DNA of 64,000 bases, from the NCBI RefSeq assembly GCF_000497445.1, contig NZ_CM002285.1:5695762-5759761 (forward strand), read 5' to 3'. Positions 22,813-32,179 of the stretch are shown here, piece after piece (positions within the stretch are counted from its first letter, which is position 1; every line of letters starts with the position of its first letter). Below the pieces are notes generated by a model that ran no database searches, was not told where the DNA came from, and was given only the letters and a program-made list of their open reading frames with translations. The translations under genes and the position numbers were made by a program. The DNA comes from Streptomyces roseochromogenus subsp. oscitans DS 12.976. Its GTDB lineage: Bacteria > Actinomycetota > Actinomycetes > Streptomycetales > Streptomycetaceae.

Positions 22813-25629
22813 ATGCCCCCCAACACCACCGCCACAACGGGTGACAAGCCCGCCGAGTCCGGCAGGAAGAAGGGGCGCAAAGCCCGATTGATCGTGCTGG
22901 TACTGGTACTGGCCATCATCGGAGGCATCGCCTACGGCGCGTACTGGTCGATCAGCACCGTCCGTGCCTCCTTCCCGCAGACCAAGGGCTCGATCACGCT
23001 CGACGGCCTGTCGGGGCCGGTCGACGTCAAGCGGGACGGCAACGGCATCCCGCAGATCTACGCGTCCTCTGACGAGGACCTGTTCATGGCGCAGGGCTAC
23101 GTGCAGGCGCAGGACAGGTTCTACGAGATGGACGTGCGCCGGCACATGACGTCCGGGCGCCTGTCGGAGATGTTCGGCAAGGGCCAGGTCAAGAACGATG
23201 AGTTCCTGCGCACCCTCGGCTGGGACCGGATCGCCGAGCAGGAGTACGACACCAAGCTGTCGGCCTCCACGAAGAAGTACCTCCAGGCGTACGCCAAGGG
23301 AGTCAACGCCTACCTTCAGGGCAAGGACGGCAAGGACATCTCCCTCGAGTACGCCGCTCTGGGCTTCACCAACGACTACAAGCCGGAGAAGTGGACCCCG
23401 GTCGACTCCGTCTCCTGGCTGAAGGCGATGGCCTGGGACCTGCGCGGCAACATGCAGGACGAGATCGACCGCGCGCTGATGACCAGCCGGCTCGGCCCGC
23501 AGCAGATCCAGGATTTGTACCCGGAGTACCCGTACAGCCGCAACAAGCCGATCGTCCAGGAGGGCCAGTACAACCAGCTGACCAAGTCCTTCCGGCAGAG
23601 CGGCGGCACGGGCACCTCTCAGGGCACCGGCACGACGGGCGCGACCGGTAAGGCCGGCGGCGCCACAAGCGCCTCTGGGGCCACGAAGGGCGCGACCAGC
23701 TCCTCCGCCTCGTCCACGACCGGATCGACGCTCACAAGCCAGCTGGCGGGCCTCTACAACGTCCTGGACAATGTCCCGACCGCCGTCGGCGTGAACGGCC
23801 AGGGCATCGGCTCCAACTCCTGGGTGGTGTCCGGGAAGTACACCATCACCAAGAAGCCGCTGCTCGCCAACGACCCGCACCTGTCGGCGTCGCTCCCGTC
23901 CGTCTGGTACCAGATGGGCCTGCACTGCCGCAGCGTCTCCAGCACATGCCAGTACGACGTGACCGGCTACACCTTTGCCGGCATGCCCGGTGTGATCATC
24001 GGTCACAATGCCGGCATCGCCTGGGGCATGACCAACTCCGAGGTCGACGTTACCGACCTCTACCTGGAGAAGGTGAGCGCGAACGGCTACCTGTACGACG
24101 GCAAGGTCCGGCCGTTCAAGACCCGCGAGGAGACCATCAAGGTCGCCGACGGCACGTCCAAGACGATCGTCGTGCGCCAGACCCAGGACGGCATGCCACT
24201 GCTGTCCGACCGCGACGACGAACTCGTCCAGGTCGGCAAGCGAGCCACGGTCAACACCGCCGCCCCCGACCGCGGCGACGGTTACGGCATCGCCCTGAGG
24301 TGGACCGCGCTGGACCCGGGCACCTCCATGGACGCCATCTTCGCCATCGACAGGGCGGCCGACTGGAGCGAGTTCCGCCAGGCCGCCGCCCTCTTCGACG
24401 TGCCCTCGCAGAACCTGGTCTACGCCGACACCGACGGCCACATCGGCTACACGCTGCCCGGCAAGATCCCCACCCGCTCCGCCGCCGACGATGGCTCCAT
24501 CCCCGCGCCCGGCTGGGACTCGAAGTACCGCTGGACGGGCTTCATCAAGCAGAACGAGCTCCCCTACGAGTTCGATCCCGAGCGCGGCTACATCGTCACC
24601 GCCAACCAGGCCGTGGTCGACAAGGGCAAGTACCCGTACACGCTCACCACGGACTGGGGCTACGGCACCCGCAGTCAGCGCATCACCGACCTGATCGAGT
24701 CCAAGATCAAGGACGGCGGCAAGATCTCCACCGACGACATGCGGCAGATGCAGCTGGACAACAGCAGTGAGATCGCCAAGCTCCTGGTGCCCAGGCTGCT
24801 GAAGATCAACCTCGACGACAAGAACGTGCGCGAGGCGCAGAAGCTGCTTGAGGGCTGGGACTACACCCAGGACGCCGACTCCGCGGCGGCCGCCTACTTC
24901 AACGCCGTCTGGCGCAACATCCTCAAGCTCGCCTTCGGCAACAAGCTCCCCAAGGAGCTGCGCGTCGACGGACAGTGCCTGTCTGTCCCCAAGATCAACA
25001 GCACTGGCCCGGTCGACGACAACACCAAGGTGCGCGAGTGCGGCGAGCGCGACACCGACCAGGCGCAGCCGGATGGCGGCGACCGCTGGTTCGAGGTCGT
25101 GCGCACCCTGATGGACAAGCCGGACAGCGACTGGTGGAAGACGCCCAAGTCGGGCACCCGTCCGGCCGCGAACAACGTGGACCAGCTCTTCGCGCGCGCC
25201 ATGATCGACGCCCGCTGGGAGCTGACCGCCAAGCTCGGCAAGGACATCGACACCTGGAGCTGGGGCCGGCTGCACCGCCTGTTCCTGAAGAACCAGACAC
25301 TCGGCACCGACGGCCCCACGGTCCTGCAGTACATCCTCAACCGCGGCCCCTGGAAGCTCAGCGGCGGCGAGGCCACGGTGAACGCGACCGGCTGGAACGC
25401 CGCCGGCGGCTACAACGTCGTCTGGGTGCCGTCCATGCGGATGGTCGTCAACCTCGCCGACCTCGACAAGTCCAAGTGGATCAACCTGACCGGCGCCTCC
25501 GGGCACGCCTTCAGTGCGCACTACACGGACCAGACGAGCCTGTGGGCCAAGGGCGAGCTGCTGCCCTGGTCGTTCTCGGACAAGGCGGTCGACCAGAGCA
25601 CGAGCGACACACTCGTCCTCAAGCCGTGA
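22813..25629 (+). CDS. Penicillin acylase family protein (peptidase S45)
   Basis: 938 residues. An N-terminal membrane anchor (LIVLVLVLAIIGGIAYGAYW, about 27-46) leads to an extracellular Ntn-hydrolase. The precursor is expected to self-cleave before Ser334 in GIGSNSWVVSG, leaving Ser as nucleophile. Other family signs are VDVKRDGNGIPQIYASSDED near the start and RGYIVTANQAV. Just before the cleavage site lies a Gly/Thr/Ser/Ala-rich stretch (about 270-315), probably the spacer peptide. Relatives hydrolyse penicillins, acyl-homoserine lactones or other amides; substrate unknown. ATG 22813 after AGGACAG. Confidence 0.9.
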   Translation: MPPNTTATTGDKPAESGRKKGRKARLIVLVLVLAIIGGIAYGAYWSISTVRASFPQTKGSITLDGLSGPVDVKRDGNGIPQIYASSDEDLFMAQGYVQAQDRFYEMDVRRHMTSGRLSEMFGKGQVKNDEFLRTLGWDRIAEQEYDTKLSASTKKYLQAYAKGVNAYLQGKDGKDISLEYAALGFTNDYKPEKWTPVDSVSWLKAMAWDLRGNMQDEIDRALMTSRLGPQQIQDLYPEYPYSRNKPIVQEGQYNQLTKSFRQSGGTGTSQGTGTTGATGKAGGATSASGATKGATSSSASSTTGSTLTSQLAGLYNVLDNVPTAVGVNGQGIGSNSWVVSGKYTITKKPLLANDPHLSASLPSVWYQMGLHCRSVSSTCQYDVTGYTFAGMPGVIIGHNAGIAWGMTNSEVDVTDLYLEKVSANGYLYDGKVRPFKTREETIKVADGTSKTIVVRQTQDGMPLLSDRDDELVQVGKRATVNTAAPDRGDGYGIALRWTALDPGTSMDAIFAIDRAADWSEFRQAAALFDVPSQNLVYADTDGHIGYTLPGKIPTRSAADDGSIPAPGWDSKYRWTGFIKQNELPYEFDPERGYIVTANQAVVDKGKYPYTLTTDWGYGTRSQRITDLIESKIKDGGKISTDDMRQMQLDNSSEIAKLLVPRLLKINLDDKNVREAQKLLEGWDYTQDADSAAAAYFNAVWRNILKLAFGNKLPKELRVDGQCLSVPKINSTGPVDDNTKVRECGERDTDQAQPDGGDRWFEVVRTLMDKPDSDWWKTPKSGTRPAANNVDQLFARAMIDARWELTAKLGKDIDTWSWGRLHRLFLKNQTLGTDGPTVLQYILNRGPWKLSGGEATVNATGWNAAGGYNVVWVPSMRMVVNLADLDKSKWINLTGASGHAFSAHYTDQTSLWAKGELLPWSFSDKAVDQSTSDTLVLKP

Positions 25630-25654
25630 GCCACTGACGACACGGCACGGGAAG

Positions 25655-25684
25655 CGGCCCTCCACACGCACGCGTGGAGGGCCG
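25655..25684 (+). terminator. Terminator after the acylase gene
   Basis: Stem CGGCCCTCCAC (25655-25665) with GTGGAGGGCCG (25674-25684), followed by TTTCGT. Confidence 0.8.
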
Positions 25685-25759
25685 TTTCGTCGTACGGGGC
25701 AGTGCCGTATCGATGGCGCGTTGTGCTGTCGGCTGACGCAGCGGGGCGTGGGCGCTCGG

Positions 25760-26380
25760 TCAGGCGCTCGGGAAGCGGCGCACGCCGGAGGGCGTCACCA
25801 CCGCGTGCACTGGTTTGTCGTGCGCCTCCGCCGGGACGTGCGCGACGACCTCCGTGTCGTACAGCAGCACCACGAGCCGGGGGTGTGCGCCCGCGCGCTC
25901 CAGACGAGCCAGTGCGCGGTCGTACGACCCTCCGCCGCGCCCCAGGCGCATCCCACGCGCGTCGACCGCGAGCCCAGGCAGCAGGACGACGTCCGCGGCT
26001 GTGACGGCGTCCGGGCCGAGACGCGTCCCGGAGGGCTCGAAAAGCGCCATTTTCCCGCCGTGTTGGACCTGCGCGAGGGAGCCCGGGCCGGCGTATTCGC
26101 CCCAGTCCAGGTCGTTGTCGGGCAGGAGCGCGGGGAGCAGGACCCGCACGCCCCGCGCGCGCAGCGCGTCCAGCAGCGCCGACGTGCCGGGCTCGCTCCC
26201 CACGGAGACGTACGCCGCCACCGTGCGCGCATGCGCCAGCTCGGCCAGCTCCAGTGCACGCTCCGCCAGCGCGCGCCCTGTCGCGTCGACGTCATCCTGC
26301 GTCAACCTGTTCCTCACCGAGAGGAACTCCCGCCGCAACATGCGCTTGTCAGGCTGGCTCGTGCGTCCGATGTGTTCCAC
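25760..26380 (-). CDS. 5-formyltetrahydrofolate cyclo-ligase
   Basis: About 206 residues. ATP-dependent conversion of 5-formyl-THF to 5,10-methenyl-THF in one-carbon metabolism. Seen: KRMLRREFLSVRNRLT near the N-terminus, LLPGLAVDARGMRLGRGGGS with the conserved GRGGG(S)YD nucleotide/substrate loop, and a final VHAVVTPSGVRRFPS. GTG 26380 is taken as the start; an ATG at 26341 is possible and would still keep the fold. It is divergent from galU, an arrangement shared with mycobacteria (Rv0992c-galU). Confidence 0.88.
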   Translation of the reverse strand: MEHIGRTSQPDKRMLRREFLSVRNRLTQDDVDATGRALAERALELAELAHARTVAAYVSVGSEPGTSALLDALRARGVRVLLPALLPDNDLDWGEYAGPGSLAQVQHGGKMALFEPSGTRLGPDAVTAADVVLLPGLAVDARGMRLGRGGGSYDRALARLERAGAHPRLVVLLYDTEVVAHVPAEAHDKPVHAVVTPSGVRRFPSA

Positions 26381-26481
26381 GGGTCGTTCTCGCGTCCTTC
26401 TTGATTGTTCAATGCAGTCATAAAGGGTCAACCAATCGGAGCCACAGTTTTCCGACAAAGGCACCGGATATGGTGGCGGGC

Positions 26482-27393
26482 ATGACTCAGTCGCACCCCA
26501 GGATCAGCAAGGCTGTCATTCCCGCGGCGGGCCTCGGCACTCGGTTCCTGCCGGCTACCAAAGCCACTCCCAAGGAGATGCTGCCGGTCGTCGACAAGCC
26601 CGCGATCCAGTACGTGGTCGAGGAGGCCGTGTCGGCGGGTCTAGACGACGTCCTCATGATCACCGGGCGCAACAAGCGTCCGCTCGAGGACCACTTCGAC
26701 CGCAACTACGAGCTGGAATCGGCGCTCCAGAAGAAGGGCGACGCCGAGCGGCTGGCGAAGGTGCGGGAGTCCAGCGACCTGGCGACCATGCACTACGTGC
26801 GTCAGGGCGACCCCAGGGGACTCGGGCACGCCGTGCTGTGCGCTGCCCCGCACGTCGGCCACGAGCCTTTCGCGGTGCTCCTGGGCGACGATCTGATCGA
26901 CCCGCGCGACCCGCTCCTCCAGCGCATGATCGACGTACAGGAGCAGCACGGCGGCAGCGTGATCGCCCTCATGGAGGTCGCGCCCGAGCAGATCTACCTC
27001 TACGGCTGCGCGGCCGTGGAGGCGACCGCCGACGGCGACGTCGTCAAGGTGACCGGGATGGTCGAGAAGCCGGATCCGGCGGACGCCCCGTCGAACTACG
27101 CGATCATCGGCCGCTATGTCCTGGACCCGCACATCTTCGACATACTGCGCAAGACCGAGCCGGGCCGCGGCGGAGAGATCCAGCTCACCGACGCCCTCCA
27201 GCAGCTCGCCGTGGACGAGAAGGTCGGCGGACCGGTGCACGGCGTCGTCTTCAAGGGCCGCCGCTATGACACCGGCGACCGTGGCGACTATCTGCGTGCC
27301 ATTGTCAGACTCGCGTGCGAACGTGAAGACCTGGGCCCGGACTTCCGGACCTGGCTTCGCAGTTACGTAGCCGAGGAGATGCAGCAATCTTGA
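26482..27393 (+). CDS. galU: UTP-glucose-1-phosphate uridylyltransferase
   Basis: 303 residues. Makes UDP-glucose from UTP and glucose 1-phosphate for cell-wall and glycan precursors. Seen: PAAGLGTRFLPATKATPKEM (nucleotide loop, residues 11-30), VVDKPAIQYVVEEA, GLGHAVLCA, LLGDDLI, VEKPD and GRRYDTGDRGDYLRA. It starts a tight operon; the next gene begins inside its stop (TTGA overlap). ATG 26482 is chosen; an upstream in-frame ATG at 26470 is possible. Confidence 0.95.
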   Translation: MTQSHPRISKAVIPAAGLGTRFLPATKATPKEMLPVVDKPAIQYVVEEAVSAGLDDVLMITGRNKRPLEDHFDRNYELESALQKKGDAERLAKVRESSDLATMHYVRQGDPRGLGHAVLCAAPHVGHEPFAVLLGDDLIDPRDPLLQRMIDVQEQHGGSVIALMEVAPEQIYLYGCAAVEATADGDVVKVTGMVEKPDPADAPSNYAIIGRYVLDPHIFDILRKTEPGRGGEIQLTDALQQLAVDEKVGGPVHGVVFKGRRYDTGDRGDYLRAIVRLACEREDLGPDFRTWLRSYVAEEMQQS

Positions 27394-28712
27394 GCAGCGC
27401 CGCGACCCGCCCCGCCGGCCCGGACCACCTGTGGTCGGTGGACGAGCACCTGGAGGACATCCTCGAGACCGTCCGCCCCCTCGAACCCATCGAGCTGCAG
27501 CTGCTCGATGCCCAGGGCTGCGTCCTGGTCGAAGACGTCACGGTGCCGGTGTCCCTGCCGCCTTTCGACAACAGCTCCATGGACGGGTACGCGGTGCGGA
27601 TCGCGGACGTCGCGGGCGCCAGCGAAGAGTTCCCGGCCGTCCTGGAGGTCGTGGGCGATGTCGCGGCGGGCGCGGCCGACCTGGTCCGGGTCGGCCCCGG
27701 CCAGGCCGCCCGCATCATGACCGGCGCCCCGCTGCCCCCAGGCGCCGAGGCCGTGGTCCCCGTCGAGTGGACCGACGGCGGGCTCGGCGAGGGTCCGGTG
27801 AGCGGCATGCGGGCCCGCAGCCTGGCCCCCGAGGGCGCCGAGGGGCACGTGCGCGTGCACCGCCCCGCCGAGGCACGCGCGCACGTGCGCGCCAAGGGCA
27901 GCGATGTGAAGGCCGGTGACCGCGCCTTGGAGGCCGGGACCGTCCTCGGCCCACCGCAGATCGCACTGCTGGCCGCAATCGGCCGCGGCACGGTACGCGT
28001 GCGCCCGCGTCCGCGCGTGGTCGTCCTGTCCACGGGCAGCGAACTCGTCCAGCCCGGCGAGGAACTGGCCCGCGGCCAGATCTACGACTCCAACAGCTTC
28101 GCCCTCACCGCCGCCGCGCGGGACGCCGGCGCCATCGCCTACCGGGTGGGCGCCGTCGTCGATGACGCCGAGACCCTCCGCGCCACCATCGAGGACCAGC
28201 TCGTCCGCGCCGACCTGCTGGTGACCACGGGCGGGGTGAGCGTCGGGGCGTACGACGTCGTCAAGGAGGCGCTGTCGCACGTAGGCGACGAGGACGAGGC
28301 GGGCGGCGGCGTGGAGTTCCGCAAGCTCGCCATGCAGCCTGGCAAGCCGCAGGGCTTCGGCTCCGTCGGCCCCGACCACACACCGCTGCTGGCTCTGCCG
28401 GGTAACCCGGTGTCGTCGTACGTCTCCTTCGAGCTGTTCGTCCGTCCAGCCATCCGCGCCCTGATGGGCCTCACGGACGTGAACCGGCCCCGGGCCCGGG
28501 CCACCCTGAAGGCGGACAAGGCGCTGCGCTCGCCCAAGGGGCGTCGGCAGTTCCTGCGCGGTACGTACGGCGACGGCGAGGTGGCCCCCGTCGGCGGTTC
28601 CGGCTCGCATCTGATCGCGGCGCTGGCGCACGCCGACGCGCTGATCGTCGTCCCCGAGGACGTGGAGTCCGTCGATCCCGGAGCCGAGGTGGAGGTCGTG
28701 CTGCTCGGCTGA
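27390..28712 (+). CDS. glp: MoeA/gephyrin-like protein, probable division factor Glp
   Basis: 440 residues with the complete MoeA layout: SVDEHLEDILETVRPLEP, PPFDNSSMDGYAVRIAD (about 60-76), RIMTGAPLPPGAEAVVPVEW (about 108-127), VVLSTGSELVQPGEEL, TTGGVSVGAYDVV, QPGKPQGFG and LALPGNPVSSYVSFE. MoeA inserts molybdenum into molybdopterin. In actinobacteria the copy lying between galU and rimJ-glpR is Glp, which binds SepF and the membrane receptor GlpR at the division site, as shown in Corynebacterium. The partner gene is present at 30738. The TTG start overlaps galU by four bases. A dual role is possible here because moaC and mog follow. Confidence 0.85.
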   Translation: MSSAATRPAGPDHLWSVDEHLEDILETVRPLEPIELQLLDAQGCVLVEDVTVPVSLPPFDNSSMDGYAVRIADVAGASEEFPAVLEVVGDVAAGAADLVRVGPGQAARIMTGAPLPPGAEAVVPVEWTDGGLGEGPVSGMRARSLAPEGAEGHVRVHRPAEARAHVRAKGSDVKAGDRALEAGTVLGPPQIALLAAIGRGTVRVRPRPRVVVLSTGSELVQPGEELARGQIYDSNSFALTAAARDAGAIAYRVGAVVDDAETLRATIEDQLVRADLLVTTGGVSVGAYDVVKEALSHVGDEDEAGGGVEFRKLAMQPGKPQGFGSVGPDHTPLLALPGNPVSSYVSFELFVRPAIRALMGLTDVNRPRARATLKADKALRSPKGRRQFLRGTYGDGEVAPVGGSGSHLIAALAHADALIVVPEDVESVDPGAEVEVVLLG

Positions 28713-28849
28713 GGCACGCGTGCGTGCGCGGGCGCCAAGCCCCACAGGGGTCCTGGGCCGGTGCCTGCGCGGACATGGCGGTACCGTGTCGCGCACAACA
28801 GGCCCGTGCACCGCACTGTGACGGGCCCGGACCGGGAGCGGCACACAGC

Positions 28850-29329
28850 ATGAGTACGCAGGACGGACTGACACACATCGATGAGGCGGGCGCTGCTCGC
28901 ATGGTCGACGTATCCGAGAAGGACGTGAGCGCGCGCACCGCCCGGGCCAGTGGGCGCGTCCTCGTCTCACCTCGCGTGGTCGAGCTGCTGCGCGGCGAGG
29001 GAGTGCCCAAGGGGGATGCCCTCGCCACCGCGCGCATCGCCGGCATCATGGGTGCCAAGCGCACCCCGGACCTGATCCCGCTGTGCCACCCATTGTCAGT
29101 GTCTGGTGTGAAACTGGATCTGTCGGTCGCGGACGACGCCGTGGAGATCCAGGCCACCGTGAAGACGACGGACCGTACGGGCGTCGAGATGGAGGCCCTC
29201 ACCGCCGTGACGGTCGCCGCGCTCACCGTGATCGACATGGTCAAGGCGGTCGACAAGGGAGCGGTCATCACGGACGTGCGGGTGGAGGAGAAGACGGGCG
29301 GCAAGTCGGGCGACTGGAGCCGGACATGA
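28850..29329 (+). CDS. moaC: Cyclic pyranopterin monophosphate synthase MoaC
   Basis: 159 residues. With MoaA it converts GTP-derived cyclic intermediate to cPMP, the first step of molybdenum cofactor synthesis. Seen: [53 protein letters not shown] and the catalytic-loop lysines in [12 protein letters not shown] 28850 is chosen, following GGGAGCGG. It overlaps mog by ATGA. A 137 bp gap separates it from glp, without an obvious terminator. Confidence 0.95.
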   Translation: MSTQDGLTHIDEAGAARMVDVSEKDVSARTARASGRVLVSPRVVELLRGEGVPKGDALATARIAGIMGAKRTPDLIPLCHPLSVSGVKLDLSVADDAVEIQATVKTTDRTGVEMEALTAVTVAALTVIDMVKAVDKGAVITDVRVEEKTGGKSGDWSRT

Positions 29330-29826
29330 CCTACCGCGCTCTGGTGGTCACCGCCTCCAACAGGGCTGCCGCGGGAGTCTACGAGGACAAGGGCGGCCCC
29401 TTGATCGCCGACGGCCTGAAGGGCTTCGGATTCGACGTCGACGGCCCTCAGGTCGTTCCAGACGGGGACCCCGTGGAGGCGGCCCTGCGCGCGGGGGCCG
29501 ACGCCGGGTACGACGCCATCGTCACCACCGGCGGCACCGGGATCTCGCCCACCGACCGCACGCCCGAGGCGACCCGTGCGGTGATCGACCGCGAGGTGCC
29601 GGGCATCGCGGAGGCCATCCGGGCGTTCGGGCGGGAGAAGGTCCCGACAGCGGCGCTCTCGCGAGGCCTGGCCGGGGTGGCCGGGCGGACCCTGATCGTC
29701 AATCTGCCGGGCTCCACGGGCGGGGTGAAGGACGGCCTCGCCGTGCTGGAGCCCCTGCTGATCCACGCCGTCGACCAGATCCGCGGCGGCGACCACCCCA
29801 GACCCAGTAGCGGGGGTGCGAACTGA
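29326..29826 (+). CDS. mog: Molybdopterin adenylyltransferase (Mog/MoaB family)
   Basis: 166 residues. Adenylates molybdopterin before molybdate insertion. Seen: YRALVVTASNRAAAGVYEDK, the MPT-binding TTGGTGISPTDRTPEATRAV (about 65-84), and NLPGSTGGVKDGL. The start overlaps the moaC stop (ATGA). Normal length. It stands between moaC and the rimJ-like gene in one transcription unit. Confidence 0.93.
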   Translation: MTYRALVVTASNRAAAGVYEDKGGPLIADGLKGFGFDVDGPQVVPDGDPVEAALRAGADAGYDAIVTTGGTGISPTDRTPEATRAVIDREVPGIAEAIRAFGREKVPTAALSRGLAGVAGRTLIVNLPGSTGGVKDGLAVLEPLLIHAVDQIRGGDHPRPSSGGAN

Positions 29827-29846
29827 ACAGCCCATCCTGGCCCGTC

Positions 29847-30527
29847 GTGCTGGCGGACGGCGACGTCGTCCTCCGGCCGATAAGGCTGCGCGACCAGCGG
29901 GCCTGGCGCGAGGTGAACCGGCGCAACAGGGACTGGCTGCGCCCCTGGGAGGCGACCATCCCGCCGCCCACACCGAGCGGACCGATCGCGCACCGGCCGA
30001 CCTACCGCCAGATGGTCCGGCACTTGCGTTCCGAGGCCAACGCGGGCCGGATGCTGCCGTTCGTCATCGAATACCAGGGGCGGCTCGTCGGGCAGTTGAC
30101 TGTCGCGGGGATCACCTGGGGATCGATGTGCTCGGGGCATATCGGCTACTGGGTGGACGAGGCGGTGGCCGGGCGCGGGGTGATGCCGGCGGCTGTCGCG
30201 CTCGTGGTGGACCACTGTTTCCACACCGTCGGGCTGCACCGCATCGAGGTCTGCATTCGTCCCGAGAACCGGCCCAGCCGCCGGGTCGTGGAGAAACTCG
30301 GATTTCGTGAGGAGGGGCTCCGGCCCCGTTATCTCCACATCGACGGGGCCTGGCGCGACCACCTGGTCTTCGCGCTCACCGCGGAAGAGGTGCCCGACGG
30401 GTTGCTCGCGCGGTGGAAGCGGGCACGCTCTCAGGGAGAGCGGCGCACCGGGCGTGCGGACGACGGAGAGGGTGCGAGTGGTGCTTCGGGGGCGCCGGGC
30501 GCATCCGGCCCGGCGCGCAATCCGTAG
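29847..30527 (+). CDS. rimJ: GNAT acetyltransferase, RimJ/RimL-like
   Basis: 226 residues from GTG 29847. GNAT fold with LVGQLTVAGITWGS, GYWVDEAVAGRGVMPAAVAL (acetyl-CoA loop), LHRIEVCIRPENRPSRRVVE and KLGFREEGLRPRYLHIDGAW. RimJ-type enzymes acetylate N-termini of ribosomal or other proteins. The C-terminal ~35 residues are Gly/Ala/Ser-rich and not part of the fold. An in-frame CTG at 29823 overlaps the mog stop as CTGA and would add LNSPSWPV; this may be the true start. Position between moeA/glp and glpR is conserved in mycobacteria and corynebacteria. Confidence 0.87.
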   Translation: MLADGDVVLRPIRLRDQRAWREVNRRNRDWLRPWEATIPPPTPSGPIAHRPTYRQMVRHLRSEANAGRMLPFVIEYQGRLVGQLTVAGITWGSMCSGHIGYWVDEAVAGRGVMPAAVALVVDHCFHTVGLHRIEVCIRPENRPSRRVVEKLGFREEGLRPRYLHIDGAWRDHLVFALTAEEVPDGLLARWKRARSQGERRTGRADDGEGASGASGAPGASGPARNP

Positions 30528-30737
30528 AACACGCCGGGGAATCCCGCCCAGCCCTCGGAAATTGAATATATGTTCGAAATTGATCGAGTGTTGACCGTCT
30601 CGGGGTGCTGAATTCGCGGCTGTGGCAGCCCGTTGATCGCATCGATCGCAAAAAATGCTGGAAATATCAGCCAGATCGTGCGACACACCGGCCCAATTGG
30701 CGGATGGCCCCGCGCAAACCCCTCTACGGTGTGAGAT

Positions 30738-31973
30738 GTGAGCAGCAGCGGCCTCATCTACGCAGTCATTGTCGGGGCCTGGGCCGCCTACTTGGTGCCG
30801 ATGTGGCTCCGTAGGCAGGACGAGCTGAACGAGGCCCGTCCGACGGAACGCTTCAGCACCGCCATCCGGCTGCTGTCCGGAAAGGCGGGAATGGAGCGCC
30901 GGTACGCCAAGGACCTGCGGGCGCGCTCCGCCCAGGAGGGGGAGCCGGACACCGGCGCCCCGGACGCCGTCACCGATTCGGTGGACGTCCGGGCGTTCGC
31001 CATGCCTCCGACCCGACGTCAGGTGCACACCGACGCCGAGCCGGGGGTGCCCGGGAGGGCCGAACCGGCACGCGAACAGGCTGCCGAGCCGGCGCCCAAG
31101 CCGGCGCCCAAGCCCGCGCCCAAGCCCGCGTCCGGTTCGGCGCCGGCATCCGGCTCCGTACCCGCGTCGAAGCGGGTGCCGTCCGCGCGGCGCTCTCCCT
31201 CGGCGCAGGCGGCCGCAGCGCGCGCCCGGCGCTCGAAGGTCCTTGCGCGTCGTAGGCGCACCACCGTGATGCTCTTCTTCGCCTTCACACTGGGCGCCGT
31301 CGTTGCGGCTGTCGGCGGGCTCGCCTTCCTGTGGGTGCCCGCCGTACCGGCCGTCTTGCTCAGCGGGTACATCGCGTACCTGCGCTCCCAGGAGCGCCGT
31401 CGTTTCGCCTACCAGATGGACCGTCGGCGCGCCGAGGTTGCAGCTCAGCGGCTGCGGGAGCGGGAGCGCCAGCCGCGTCGGCGCGCGTCTCTCGACGCGA
31501 GCCCCGGCGCGGACGAACCGGAGGATGCCCCGGAGGCTGGGACGGACACCGGGCTCGCCGCGCTCGCCGCAGACCGGCGTGCACTGGTCGAGCAGACGGA
31601 TCACGCCGAGTGGGTCGATCAGCAGCGCGAGCGGCAGCGGCGGCCCGGCGGGGACAGCTGGGACCCGGTGCCGGTGCCCCTGCCGACGTACGTGACCGCG
31701 CCGGTCGCGCCACGTGCCACCTCCGATGTGGATCTGGGGGCGCCCGACACATGGAGTTCGGCGCGCTCCAGCTCGGTCGTGCCGGAGCGCGGAGCGAGCC
31801 GGGCGCCGGAGGGTGAGGCGGGCGAGCAGGCGTCCGCGTCCGGGGGTAACCCAGCGGACGGCCGCAGCGACGCGCGCCGCGCGGCCTCCGCGCGCCGGGC
31901 GCGCGAGCGTGGACGCACGCCCCTCTTCGATCAGTACGAGGACGGCGACCGCCCGCGCGCGGCCAACGAGTGA
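30738..31973 (+). CDS. sepX: Divisome membrane protein SepX/GlpR
   Basis: 411 residues. A first membrane helix at about 6-23 (IYAVIVGAWAAYLVPMWL) is followed by a cytoplasmic region rich in Pro/Ala/Lys with PAPKPAPKPAPKPA, then two close helices at about 177-217 (FFAFTLGAVVAAVGGLAFLW) and a long basic C-terminal cytoplasmic tail. This matches SepX, an actinobacterial protein needed for Streptomyces cross-walls and sporulation septa, and its corynebacterial counterpart GlpR, the membrane receptor of Glp. Start GTG 30738. An AT-rich 210 bp leader separates it from rimJ, so it probably has its own promoter. Confidence 0.88.
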   Translation: MSSSGLIYAVIVGAWAAYLVPMWLRRQDELNEARPTERFSTAIRLLSGKAGMERRYAKDLRARSAQEGEPDTGAPDAVTDSVDVRAFAMPPTRRQVHTDAEPGVPGRAEPAREQAAEPAPKPAPKPAPKPASGSAPASGSVPASKRVPSARRSPSAQAAAARARRSKVLARRRRTTVMLFFAFTLGAVVAAVGGLAFLWVPAVPAVLLSGYIAYLRSQERRRFAYQMDRRRAEVAAQRLRERERQPRRRASLDASPGADEPEDAPEAGTDTGLAALAADRRALVEQTDHAEWVDQQRERQRRPGGDSWDPVPVPLPTYVTAPVAPRATSDVDLGAPDTWSSARSSSVVPERGASRAPEGEAGEQASASGGNPADGRSDARRAASARRARERGRTPLFDQYEDGDRPRAANE

Positions 31974-32099
31974 CCCCGCTCCCACCCTCCTCGGCGCTCT
32001 CCGGGCCGTGCGCGCCCCTACGGAAACCCCCGCCGTGACCAGTGAGGGAGCGGATTTCCAAGCACCCCGATCGGGATGCTAAAGTTTCACTCGTTGCAA

Positions 32100-32173
32100 G
32101 GGCCTGTGGCGCAGTCCGGTAGCGCACCTCGTTCGCATCGAGGGGGCCAGGGGTTCAAATCCCCTCAGGTCCA
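32100..32173 (+). tRNA. tRNA-Ala (anticodon CGC)
   Basis: 74-base cloverleaf: acceptor GGGCCTG/CAGGTCC with the G3.U70 pair that marks alanine tRNAs, D arm GCGC...GCGC, anticodon stem CCTCG/CGAGG around loop TTCGCAT (anticodon CGC at 32134-32136), and T arm GGGGTTCAAATCCCC. The 3' CCA is not encoded. Confidence 0.96.
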
Positions 32174-32179
32174 CGCAGC

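Noticed and set aside
22759..25671. 970-codon open frame antisense to the penicillin acylase gene
   Set aside because: It is the mirror of a strongly codon-biased gene; its translation is Val/Leu/Arg-rich with no domain, and the sense strand has full family motifs.
32100..32173. tRNA-Ala as an integration site of a mobile element
   Set aside because: No integrase, no repeat of the tRNA 3' end and only core genes downstream.
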